A stretch of 64,000 nt of DNA. Origin: Terrimonas_A sp051954695. GTDB taxonomy: Bacteria > Bacteroidota > Bacteroidia > Chitinophagales > Chitinophagaceae. The stretch lies in contig JBQCHL010000014.1 in assembly GCA_051954695.1 (NCBI GenBank), positions 62,001 to 126,000 on the forward strand, read 5' to 3'. A program made the translations under genes and the position numbers. This document shows, one piece after another, positions 54,689-60,579 of the stretch. How positions within the stretch are numbered: position 1 is the first letter of the stretch; each line of letters opens with the position of its first letter. The notes under the pieces were generated by a model, which worked only from the letters and a program-made list of their open reading frames with translations, searched no databases and had not been told where the DNA came from.

Positions 54689-55291
54689 TCATTGGGCCTG
54701 ACCCGGTTGAAAAGCAGCCTGCCGCTGTATATACTTACCCAGCAGGTCAAATTCAAGATTGACCGCACTGCCCGGGTTTACTCCCTGTATAGAGGTGTGG
54801 GCAAATGTGTATGGGATGATCGCTACAGTAAAACGGTCTTTTTCGACGGCAAAAGCAGTCAGACTGATACCATCAACGCATATAGAACCTTTTTCAATGA
54901 TCAAAGGGGCGAAGCTTGAAGGAAAGCCGATCTCAAATTCCCAGCTTCCGTTCTTGTCTGTTCTACTGAGGCAGGTGCCGGTAGTGTCTACATGGCCCTG
55001 CACAAAATGACCATCAAGGCGGCCGTTGAGAGGCAGGCAACGTTCGATGTTTATGATATGGCCCGGCGTCCAGTTGCCGAGATTGGTTTTTTTGAGTGTT
55101 TCAGCAATGGCGCTGACACGATGGGTGTTCCCCTTTATTTCTTCGACGGTCAGGCATACGCCGTTATGGCTTACACTTTGGTCTATCTTGAACTGGTCGG
55201 AAAGTGGGGATTCGATCCAGAATGTTTTATTGGTGCCGCTGACAATAACCTCTTTAACCGTTCCGGATGATTCAATAATGCCTGTAAACAT
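54689..55291 (-). CDS. ribE: Riboflavin synthase, alpha subunit type
   Basis: This enzyme converts two 6,7-dimethyl-8-ribityllumazines to riboflavin. The 200-residue protein begins MFTGIIESSGTVKEV, the invariant N-terminus. It has two lumazine-binding repeats: DQSVSHNGVCLTVEE with ERCLPLNGRLDGHFVQGHVD, and then KGSICVDGISLTAF with FTHTSI-like AHTSIQGVNPGSAVNLEFD. Length matches the family. It is a lone minus-strand gene; its start is 131 bp from the divergent rpsU start, so the promoters share this gap. Confidence 0.97.
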   Translation of the reverse strand: MFTGIIESSGTVKEVIVSGTNKTFWIESPLSDQFKIDQSVSHNGVCLTVEEIKGNTHRVSAIAETLKKTNLGNWTPGHIINIERCLPLNGRLDGHFVQGHVDTTGTCLSRTDKNGSWEFEIGFPSSFAPLIIEKGSICVDGISLTAFAVEKDRFTVAIIPYTFAHTSIQGVNPGSAVNLEFDLLGKYIQRQAAFQPGQAQ

Positions 55292-55379
55292 GCTGCAAAG
55301 CTCAAATTCTGGCAGGCAATTTCCAAATCTGCCATTGGCAGATCGTTTGAAGAAACTTTATACTATCAATTTTTTCCCC

Positions 55380-55387
55380 TATCTTTG
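55380..55387 (+). promoter_or_regulatory. -7 promoter box of rpsU
   Basis: TATCTTTG (followed by C) matches the Bacteroidota TAnnTTTGC -7 consensus and leaves a leader of about 30 nt before rpsU. I cannot place a convincing -33 element. Confidence 0.55.
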
Positions 55388-55406
55388 CCCCTCTAAAAAA
55401 CATACC

Positions 55407-55414
55407 AAGGAGGT
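55407..55414 (+). promoter_or_regulatory. Strong Shine-Dalgarno sequence of rpsU
   Basis: AAGGAGGT sits 8 nt before the rpsU ATG. It is the only near-perfect Shine-Dalgarno sequence I see at a start in this window; tuf, hpf, rplK, rplA and secE have none. In Bacteroidota the anti-Shine-Dalgarno is held by bS21 with other proteins, and rpsU is known to be under translational feedback through such a site. Confidence 0.8.
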
Positions 55415-55422
55415 ATTATACC

Positions 55423-55620
55423 ATGCTTATTATTGATTCAAAAGATTGCGAAAACATCGACAAGGCCCTGAAGAAGTACAAGAAGAAATTCGAGAAATCG
55501 AAAACTTTGTTGCAACTTCGTGAGCGTCAAAGCTTTACAAAGCCTTCCGTGAAGCGTCGTGGAGAAGTGCTGAAAGCAATCTACAAGCAAAGCATAGCAA
55601 GCGGAAAGATCGAAGGATAA
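55423..55620 (+). CDS. rpsU: Ribosomal protein bS21
   Basis: A 65-residue basic protein of the small subunit, placed near the 3' end of 16S rRNA. MLIIDSKDCENIDKALKKYK followed by KFEKSKTLLQLRERQSFTKPSVKRR is the Bacteroidota form of bS21. It is preceded by a full AAGGAGGT, unlike its neighbours, which fits feedback control by free bS21. A strong terminator follows at 55647. Next downstream is the xerC/D-type gene, a conserved neighbour in this phylum. Confidence 0.96.
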   Translation: MLIIDSKDCENIDKALKKYKKKFEKSKTLLQLRERQSFTKPSVKRRGEVLKAIYKQSIASGKIEG

Positions 55621-55646
55621 GCCTTTGATTCCATTCATAATGAATT

Positions 55647-55684
55647 ATAGCTGCAGGACCTGCTGGTTTTGCAGCTATTTTTTT
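55647..55684 (+). terminator. Rho-independent terminator after rpsU
   Basis: ATAGCTGC (55647-55654) pairs with GCAGCTAT (55671-55678), with extra ACC/GGT pairing inside, and runs into eight T. It separates rpsU from the recombinase gene. Confidence 0.85.
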
Positions 55685-55716
55685 GCCCGGAGGAACCTCT
55701 TGGGGTAAACATTTCT

Positions 55717-55724
55717 TAGCTTTG
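55717..55724 (+). promoter_or_regulatory. Possible -7 box immediately before the recombinase start
   Basis: TAGCTTTG lies only 2 bp before the ATG at 55727 and 8 bp before a second in-frame ATG at 55733. If used, transcription would begin at or next to the start codon and the mRNA would be nearly leaderless. Confidence 0.3.
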
Positions 55725-55726
55725 AA

Positions 55727-56635
55727 ATGAACATGTCTGCACCTGATCTACAACGGATACAGCCTTTCCTGGACTACCTGAAATTCGAAAAAAGGTATTC
55801 CTCCCATACCATTATCTCTTATGAGACCGATCTGGTGGATTTTTTTGAGTTCATGGACAAAACTTATGGGGATTTAAAACTGGGAGAGATCACCCATGGG
55901 TTTATCCGGAGCTGGCTGGCGGGGCTGAAGGAGCAGCAGCTTAGTTCCAGAACGATCAACCGGAAAATATCCAGTCTCCGGTCTTTTTTCAAATACCATC
56001 TTAAAAGAGAGGAGATAGAGGTTGTGCCCACTGCGAATATCGTTTCCCCCAAGATCAGCAAAAGGCTACCTGTTTTTGTGAAAGAGTCGGAGACCCGGGA
56101 TTTAATTATCAGCCTTAACCATGGCGCTGAAGACTGGAAAAGCCTGAATGCGAAAATGCTGATCACCCTGTTTTATGCAACAGGCATGCGGTTGAGTGAA
56201 TTGATCGGGCTGAAGGAAAAGCAACTGGACCTTGGCCGGTCAAGGATCAAAGTGCTGGGAAAAGGCAACAAGGAAAGGGTGATCCCTGTGAGTGCTGAAG
56301 TAGCGGATTGTATCCGGGATTATCAGCAATGGAAGAAAAAGGAGTTTGAAACGGCGGCGGATGTGTTGCTGGTAACGGAAAAAGGAAAGAAGTTGTATCC
56401 GAAATATGCTTACCTGTTGGTGAACAAGTATCTGTCGCAAGCGAGTACGCTTGACAAAAAAAGCCCACACGTGTTGCGGCATACATTTGCAACACATTTG
56501 ATGAATAATGGAGCCGACCTGAATGCAGTGAAAGAACTGCTGGGGCATGCAAGCCTGGCGGCTACGCAGGTGTATACACATACCACCATCGAGAAGCTCA
56601 AAGATGTGTATAAAAAGGCCCATCCAAAAGCCTGA
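55727..56635 (+). CDS. Tyrosine recombinase, XerC/XerD type
   Basis: A 302-residue site-specific recombinase that would resolve chromosome dimers. The N-terminal SAM-like DNA-binding domain has FLDYLKFEKRYSSHTIISYE. The catalytic domain holds Arg in ATGMRLSELIGL, Lys in VLGKGNKERVIPV, the HxxR box in HVLRHTFATHL, a further His in LGHASLAATQ and the nucleophile Tyr in VYTHTT. Length and absence of phage neighbours fit the chromosomal Xer type rather than an integrase. It sits between rpsU and hpf, a common Bacteroidota arrangement. XerC versus XerD cannot be settled from sequence alone. Confidence 0.92.
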   Translation: MNMSAPDLQRIQPFLDYLKFEKRYSSHTIISYETDLVDFFEFMDKTYGDLKLGEITHGFIRSWLAGLKEQQLSSRTINRKISSLRSFFKYHLKREEIEVVPTANIVSPKISKRLPVFVKESETRDLIISLNHGAEDWKSLNAKMLITLFYATGMRLSELIGLKEKQLDLGRSRIKVLGKGNKERVIPVSAEVADCIRDYQQWKKKEFETAADVLLVTEKGKKLYPKYAYLLVNKYLSQASTLDKKSPHVLRHTFATHLMNNGADLNAVKELLGHASLAATQVYTHTTIEKLKDVYKKAHPKA

Positions 56636-56794
56636 AAAAAAGCTTCATTTATACAATAATATTTAGCAAAATTTTGTTGCAAAAGCCTCCCTTTTACAGT
56701 AACTTCATATCGATCACTGCAGAGTTGACTTACGGTGATTTTTCTACTGATTAGTTCTTTAATTTATTGTTTCACTGTTTTAAAAAAGACGACT

Positions 56795-57094
56795 ATGAAC
56801 GTAAACATTCAGACAGTTCGATTTGATGCGGATGCGAGGTTAATCGAGTATATTAACCGGAAGCTTCAAAAGCTCAACACATTTCATGACCGCATCATTC
56901 AGGTTCAGGTGTTTCTGAAATTAGATAACGTGGTTCATACGATAAAGGATAAGATCGCGGAGATCAGGATTCACGTACCACGCCACGAATTTTTTGTAAA
57001 GTCAACCAGCAAATCATTTGAAGGTTCATTTGATAATGCCCTGGATTCAATTGTTACACAGATAAAGAGAAAAAAGGAAAAACAGGTGGCCTAA
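56795..57094 (+). CDS. hpf: Ribosome hibernation-promoting factor, short form
   Basis: A 99-residue HPF/YfiA-type protein that binds the decoding centre of idle ribosomes. I start it at 56795 (MNVNIQTVRFDADARLIEYI), the family's normal N-terminus; the longer frame adds a hydrophobic leader that is really upstream DNA. KLQKLNTFHDRIIQVQVFLKL and the basic IKRKKEKQ tail are typical. It lacks the C-terminal dimerisation domain of long HPF. A terminator follows directly. Confidence 0.92.
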   Translation: MNVNIQTVRFDADARLIEYINRKLQKLNTFHDRIIQVQVFLKLDNVVHTIKDKIAEIRIHVPRHEFFVKSTSKSFEGSFDNALDSIVTQIKRKKEKQVA

Positions 57095-57104
57095 CAAAAA
57101 CAAA

Positions 57105-57132
57105 GACCCGGGTAACCCCGGGTTTTTGTTTT
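57105..57132 (+). terminator. Rho-independent terminator after hpf
   Basis: ACCCGGG (57105-57111) and CCCGGGT (57116-57122) form the stem with a 4-nt loop, followed by TTTTTGTTTTTTG. A-rich bases before the stem could extend the pairing. Confidence 0.85.
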
Positions 57133-57135
57133 TGT

Positions 57136-57265
57136 AGTCGGGAGTCTTTAGTCGGCAGTCTATAGTCGGGGACTTACAAAGATTAAAGACACACATTTCG
57201 ATATCGAAAAGCCTGTTATGCTTTCAAAAATTGCCGACTATAGACTGCCGACTATAGACTCCCGA
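57136..57265. repeat. 33-bp inverted repeat element with 64-nt spacer
   Basis: The arm 57136-57168 pairs with 57233-57265 at 32 of 33 positions; each arm is built from GTCGG/AGTCT words that themselves repeat (AGTCTATAGTCGG). The element lies in the 370-bp gap between hpf and the tRNA cluster, which holds no gene; a TACCTTTG promoter box for the tRNAs follows at 57383. Confidence 0.85.
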
Positions 57266-57382
57266 CTCTGAACCGTCTCCAAAACGATTCAGCATTTGCC
57301 TGAAAACGTTCCCAACGAATTTTATTTCCTGATTTTCAGCAGAAATTTCTTTCCTAAAATTTTTACAATATCCAAATTCCCT

Positions 57383-57390
57383 TACCTTTG
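57383..57390 (+). promoter_or_regulatory. -7 promoter box of the tRNA-tuf operon
   Basis: TACCTTTG, followed by C, matches TAnnTTTGC and lies 75 bp before the first tRNA. It probably starts the transcript carrying tRNA-Thr, tRNA-Tyr, tRNA-Gly, tRNA-Thr and tuf. Confidence 0.55.
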
Positions 57391-57465
57391 CCTTCCCAAA
57401 AAAGGGGGTAGCTCTTTAGTGTATTTCCGTCTTGTATCCAGCAAGGGCGGAATTTTGGAAAATAA

Positions 57466-57538
57466 GCCACCTTAGCTCAGCTGGTAGAGCAACTGATTTG
57501 TAATCAGTAGGTCGCCAGTTCGATTCTGGCAGGTGGCT
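57466..57538 (+). tRNA. tRNA-Thr (anticodon TGT)
   Basis: Acceptor GCCACCT/AGGTGGC, D-loop AGCTCAGCTGGTAGAGC, anticodon loop TTTGTAA (anticodon TGT) and T-arm with GTTCGATTC. CCA is not fully encoded. First of four tRNAs before tuf. Confidence 0.96.
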
Positions 57539-57543
57539 CACAT

Positions 57544-57626
57544 GGGCAGATGGCCGAGTGGCTAAAGGCGACAGACTGTAAATCTGTTCTCTCACGAGTA
57601 CGGAGGTTCGAATCCTTCTCTGCCCA
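57544..57626 (+). tRNA. tRNA-Tyr (anticodon GTA)
   Basis: An 83-nt class II tRNA with a long variable arm. Acceptor GGGCAGA/TCTGCCC, anticodon loop CTGTAAA (anticodon GTA), T-loop GGTTCGAATCC. Only 5 bp separate it from tRNA-Thr. A GCCCCGC/GCGGGGC hairpin with a GAAA loop follows at 57630-57647. Confidence 0.95.
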
Positions 57627-57767
57627 CACGCCCCGCGAAAGCGGGGCAATCGAATTATGTTTAAAAGGTTTAATAAGTTTAAATTATTCACCTTAAACTT
57701 GTCAGGCCTCTTAAGCATTTTAACGTTAAACCCAGTAGGGTTTAAAAAGTTCTTTAAGTTCAGATAA

Positions 57768-57843
57768 GCGGGAGTAGCTCATTTGGTAGAGCGATAGCCT
57801 TCCAAGCTATAGGTGGCGAGTTCGAGCCTCGTCTCCCGCTCCA
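57768..57843 (+). tRNA. tRNA-Gly (anticodon TCC)
   Basis: Acceptor GCGGGAG/CTCCCGC, anticodon loop CTTCCAA (anticodon TCC), T-loop GTTCGAGCC, and an encoded CCA end. The 140-bp gap before it carries TTAAAC-rich palindromes, such as TTAAACCC/GGGTTTAA at 57726-57745. Confidence 0.96.
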
Positions 57844-57900
57844 CAGAGATGACAGACAAGAAACGGCTGGATTGAACCGGCAACAACGGCTTGCCTGCTT

Positions 57901-57983
57901 GTCCGCCGAAGCTTTAGCGTAGGCGGACCCATCAAAGCATTAGCGTAGGCGGACCTCCCTCGAAGCTTTAGCGTAGGCGGGCC
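57901..57983 (+). repeat. Three tandem copies of a TTTAGCGTAGGCGGA-type repeat
   Basis: Copies at 57901-57928 (GTCCGCC arm, then GGCGGAC), 57932-57955 and 57960-57983 share the core TTAGCGTAGGCGG with a period of 26-29 bp. The first is a full hairpin. Related sequences appear at 59434-59450, 62484-62512 and 63030-63095. Confidence 0.8.
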
Positions 57984-58034
57984 CCGTCAAAGATTCTATG
58001 AAGAGATGGGGTATATATCTCAGGATTGAAAAAG

Positions 58035-58106
<72 letters not shown>

Positions 58107-58232
58107 CAATAAGCCAAGCCAGTGTGGGGAGAAAGAAGAAGAATGATAAATGGCAACGTAAGCTGCTGACAAAATCGACAGCTTTATTATAAGAAACAAT
58201 AATTGGGTAAACACAACTAAAAACAGATAACA

Positions 58233-59420
58233 ATGTCAAAAGAGACCTTTAAGAGGGACAAACCCCACGTAAACATTGGTACGATTGGTCACGTTGACCA
58301 TGGTAAGACCACTTTGACTGCTGCGATTACCGAGATCCTTGCTAAAAAAGGTCTGGCGCAAGCAAAAAAATATGACGAAATCGACGGTGCTCCTGAAGAA
58401 AAAGAAAGGGGTATCACGATCAATACTGCACACGTAGAATATCAGACTGACACTCGTCACTACGCTCACGTAGATTGCCCTGGTCACGCTGACTACGTTA
58501 AAAACATGATCACTGGTGCTGCTCAGATGGACGGTGCGATCCTCGTAGTAGCTGCTACTGACGGTCCTATGCCACAAACAAAAGAGCACATCCTCCTGGC
58601 TCGTCAGGTAGGTGTTCCCCGTATCGTGGTATTCATGAACAAGGTTGACCTTGTTGATGATCCTGAACTGTTGGATCTCGTTGAAATGGAAATCCGTGAT
58701 GAGCTGACAAAACGTGGCTTTGACGGTGACAATACTCCAATCATCAAAGGTTCTGCTACTGGCGCTCTTGCTGGTGAAGAAAAATGGGTTGGTGCTATCA
58801 CTGAACTGATGGATGCAGTTGATGCTTACATTCCGCTGCCTCCCCGTCCAGTTGATCTTCCATTCCTGATGTCAGTTGAAGACGTATTCTCTATCACTGG
58901 TCGTGGTACTGTTGCTACAGGCCGTATCGAAAGAGGTCGCGTTAAAACTGGTGAAGGTGTTGAGATCGTTGGTCTGATCGATGCTCCTCTTACTTCTACA
59001 GTAACAGGTGTGGAAATGTTCCGCAAAATCCTTGACGAAGGTGAAGCTGGTGATAACGCCGGTCTGCTCCTCCGCGGTATTGAGAAAACTCAGATCCGTC
59101 GCGGTATGGTTATCTGCAAACCAGGTTCTATCACTCCGCACACTGAGTTCAAATGCGAAGTTTACGTACTGAGCAAAGACGAAGGTGGCCGTCACACTCC
59201 ATTCTTCAACAAATACCGTCCTCAGTTCTACTTCCGTACAACTGACGTAACTGGTGAAGTTTCTCTGAATCCTGGTACTGAGATGGTTATGCCTGGTGAT
59301 AACACTTCACTCACTGTGAAGCTGATCCAGCCCATCGCGATGGAAAAAGGTCTGAAATTCGCGATCCGCGAAGGCGGCCGTACAGTAGGTGCCGGTCAGG
59401 TAACTGAGATCATTAAATAA
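58233..59420 (+). CDS. tuf: Elongation factor Tu
   Basis: EF-Tu brings aminoacyl-tRNA to the ribosome. The 395-residue protein has the G1 motif GHVDHGKTTL, G2 region RGITINTAH, G3 DCPGHADY, G4 NKVD and G5-type GSATGAL, followed by domains 2 and 3 (TGRGTVATGRIERG; GREGGRTVGAGQV-like end). Length is normal. It sits between a tRNA-Thr and tRNA-Trp in the classic tufB arrangement. The codon choice is uniform and typical of high expression. The start AACAATG has no Shine-Dalgarno. Confidence 0.98.
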   Translation: MSKETFKRDKPHVNIGTIGHVDHGKTTLTAAITEILAKKGLAQAKKYDEIDGAPEEKERGITINTAHVEYQTDTRHYAHVDCPGHADYVKNMITGAAQMDGAILVVAATDGPMPQTKEHILLARQVGVPRIVVFMNKVDLVDDPELLDLVEMEIRDELTKRGFDGDNTPIIKGSATGALAGEEKWVGAITELMDAVDAYIPLPPRPVDLPFLMSVEDVFSITGRGTVATGRIERGRVKTGEGVEIVGLIDAPLTSTVTGVEMFRKILDEGEAGDNAGLLLRGIEKTQIRRGMVICKPGSITPHTEFKCEVYVLSKDEGGRHTPFFNKYRPQFYFRTTDVTGEVSLNPGTEMVMPGDNTSLTVKLIQPIAMEKGLKFAIREGGRTVGAGQVTEIIK

Positions 59421-59433
59421 ATAAGCCCTCGTT

Positions 59434-59450
59434 TGTCCGCTTCAGGCGGA
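59434..59450 (+). repeat. GTCCGC...GCGGAC hairpin after tuf
   Basis: GTCCGC and GCGGAC flank a five-base TTCAG loop just after the tuf stop. It is a short member of the GTCCGCC palindrome family; no T-run follows, so termination is doubtful. Confidence 0.5.
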
Positions 59451-59468
59451 CTTACGAAAAGCTTTATA

Positions 59469-59506
59469 TACTTTTGCAAAGTACTTGGGTTTACCCGGGT
59501 ACTTTG
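59469..59506 (+). promoter_or_regulatory. -7 box and following hairpin before tRNA-Trp
   Basis: TACTTTTG (followed by C) at 59469-59476 matches TAnnTTTGC. Right after it, CAAAGTAC (59476-59483 region) pairs with GTACTTTG, with GGGT/ACCC inside. It may be the promoter of tRNA-Trp-secE-nusG and a terminator or leader structure after tuf. Confidence 0.4.
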
Positions 59507-59513
59507 TAATTAT

Positions 59514-59584
59514 ACGGGCATAGTTCAATGGCAGAATAGCGGTCTCCAAAACCGTTGATGGGAGTTCGAATCTCTCTGCCCGTG
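59514..59584 (+). tRNA. tRNA-Trp (anticodon CCA)
   Basis: Acceptor ACGGGCA/TGCCCGT, D-arm AGTTCAATGGCAGAAT, anticodon loop CTCCAAA (anticodon CCA), T-loop AGTTCGAATCT, discriminator G. Position between tuf and secE is the usual one. Confidence 0.96.
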
Positions 59585-59621
59585 CAATGAAAGTTTAAAA
59601 GTTCAAACGTTTAAGGGTTTA

Positions 59622-59660
59622 CATTAAACTCTTAAACCTTTAAACATTAAACTCTTAAAC
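59622..59660 (+). repeat. 16-bp direct repeat CATTAAACTCTTAAAC
   Basis: Exact copies at 59622-59637 and 59645-59660 (period 23) in the leader of secE, surrounded by more TTAAAC-type words that can pair. Similar TTAAAC palindromes occur before tRNA-Gly at 57675-57745. Confidence 0.75.
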
Positions 59661-59669
59661 TGTAAGAAC

Positions 59670-59867
59670 ATGAACAAGATAACAACTTACTTCAGAGAGT
59701 CATACAAAGAACTGGCAGAAAAAGTGACCTGGCCTGATTGGGCACAGCTTCAGCAGTCAACTATGATCGTGCTGGTAGCTACCCTGGTTATCACAGCCCT
59801 GGTGTCACTGATGGATTTTGCAGCAGGTGGCGTTCTGAAATTTGTTTATAACCAATTATTTAGTTAA
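59670..59867 (+). CDS. secE: Preprotein translocase subunit SecE
   Basis: A 65-residue single-span protein that clamps SecY. YFRESYKELAEKVTWPDW is the conserved amphipathic helix, followed by one membrane segment (MIVLVATLVITALVSLMDF). The short single-TM form is normal outside gamma-proteobacteria. Its TAA overlaps the nusG ATG (TAATG), so the two are translated together. Confidence 0.95.
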   Translation: MNKITTYFRESYKELAEKVTWPDWAQLQQSTMIVLVATLVITALVSLMDFAAGGVLKFVYNQLFS

Positions 59868-60451
59868 TGGAAGCGACTACGACTAATACAGATAATGCGC
59901 AGCAGCAGGAGACGAAGTGGTTTGTGCTTCGAGTCGTGAGCGGAAAGGAGAGAAAGGTAAAAGAATACCTGGACAAGGAAATTTCACGTGGTGGCTGGAG
60001 CGAAGTAGTGAAGCAAGTATTTCTGCCGGTTGAAAAAGTGTACAAAGTAGCCAATGGAAAAAAAGTAATGCGCGAGCGTAACTATTATCCCGGCTATGTA
60101 ATGATAGAAGTGATCGACGGAAAATTGAATGACGATCTCCGCGATACCATCAAAAACACCAATAGCGTTATTCATTTCCTCGGAAAGGATAATCCTATTG
60201 CCCTCCGCAAAGCTGAAGTGAATAAAATGCTGGGCAAAATGGATGAAATGGCTGAAGCCGGCGGCGTAAGCATGAGCGAGCCGTTCATCGTTGGTGAAAC
60301 GATCAAGATCATTGAAGGACCTTTCAACGATTTCAATGGCGTGATCGAAGAAGTAAATGATGAAAAGAAAAAACTGAAGGTTACAGTGAAAATATTCGGT
60401 CGTTCTACACCTGTTGAGCTTAATTATATGCAGGTTGAGAAGATCAGTTGA
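59867..60451 (+). CDS. nusG: Transcription termination/antitermination protein NusG
   Basis: NusG binds RNA polymerase and couples it to Rho or the ribosome. The 194-residue protein has the NGN domain (KWFVLRVVSGKERKVKEYLD; ERNYYPGYVMIEV) and the KOW domain (VGETIKIIEGPFNDFNGVIEE). Overlap with secE is 1 bp. A terminator follows, and then a sulfatase gene separates nusG from rplK, which is unusual for this conserved block. Confidence 0.97.
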   Translation: MEATTTNTDNAQQQETKWFVLRVVSGKERKVKEYLDKEISRGGWSEVVKQVFLPVEKVYKVANGKKVMRERNYYPGYVMIEVIDGKLNDDLRDTIKNTNSVIHFLGKDNPIALRKAEVNKMLGKMDEMAEAGGVSMSEPFIVGETIKIIEGPFNDFNGVIEEVNDEKKKLKVTVKIFGRSTPVELNYMQVEKIS

Positions 60452-60486
60452 GAAAAAACACAGTAACTACTCAATTTTAACGAACC

Positions 60487-60518
60487 AAAGCCATTCCTTA
60501 ACCGGGATGGCTTTTATA
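60487..60518 (+). terminator. Rho-independent terminator after nusG
   Basis: AAAGCCATTCC (60487-60497) pairs with GGGATGGCTTT (60504-60514, one G-T) and is followed by TATATTT. It separates secE-nusG from the sulfatase gene. Confidence 0.75.
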
Positions 60519-60579
60519 TTTACCACCTGAAGGACAAAGGTTGCGGGAACAACCTTGTGCATTCAATCGCGCACAGAAA

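Noticed and set aside
55727..56635. Phage or island integrase
   Set aside because: The tyrosine recombinase lies in the conserved rpsU-hpf neighbourhood with no att-like repeats or phage genes, so a chromosomal Xer role is more likely.
57901..57983. CRISPR array
   Set aside because: The three repeats are 24-28 bp but the spacers are only a few bases, and no cas gene is present.
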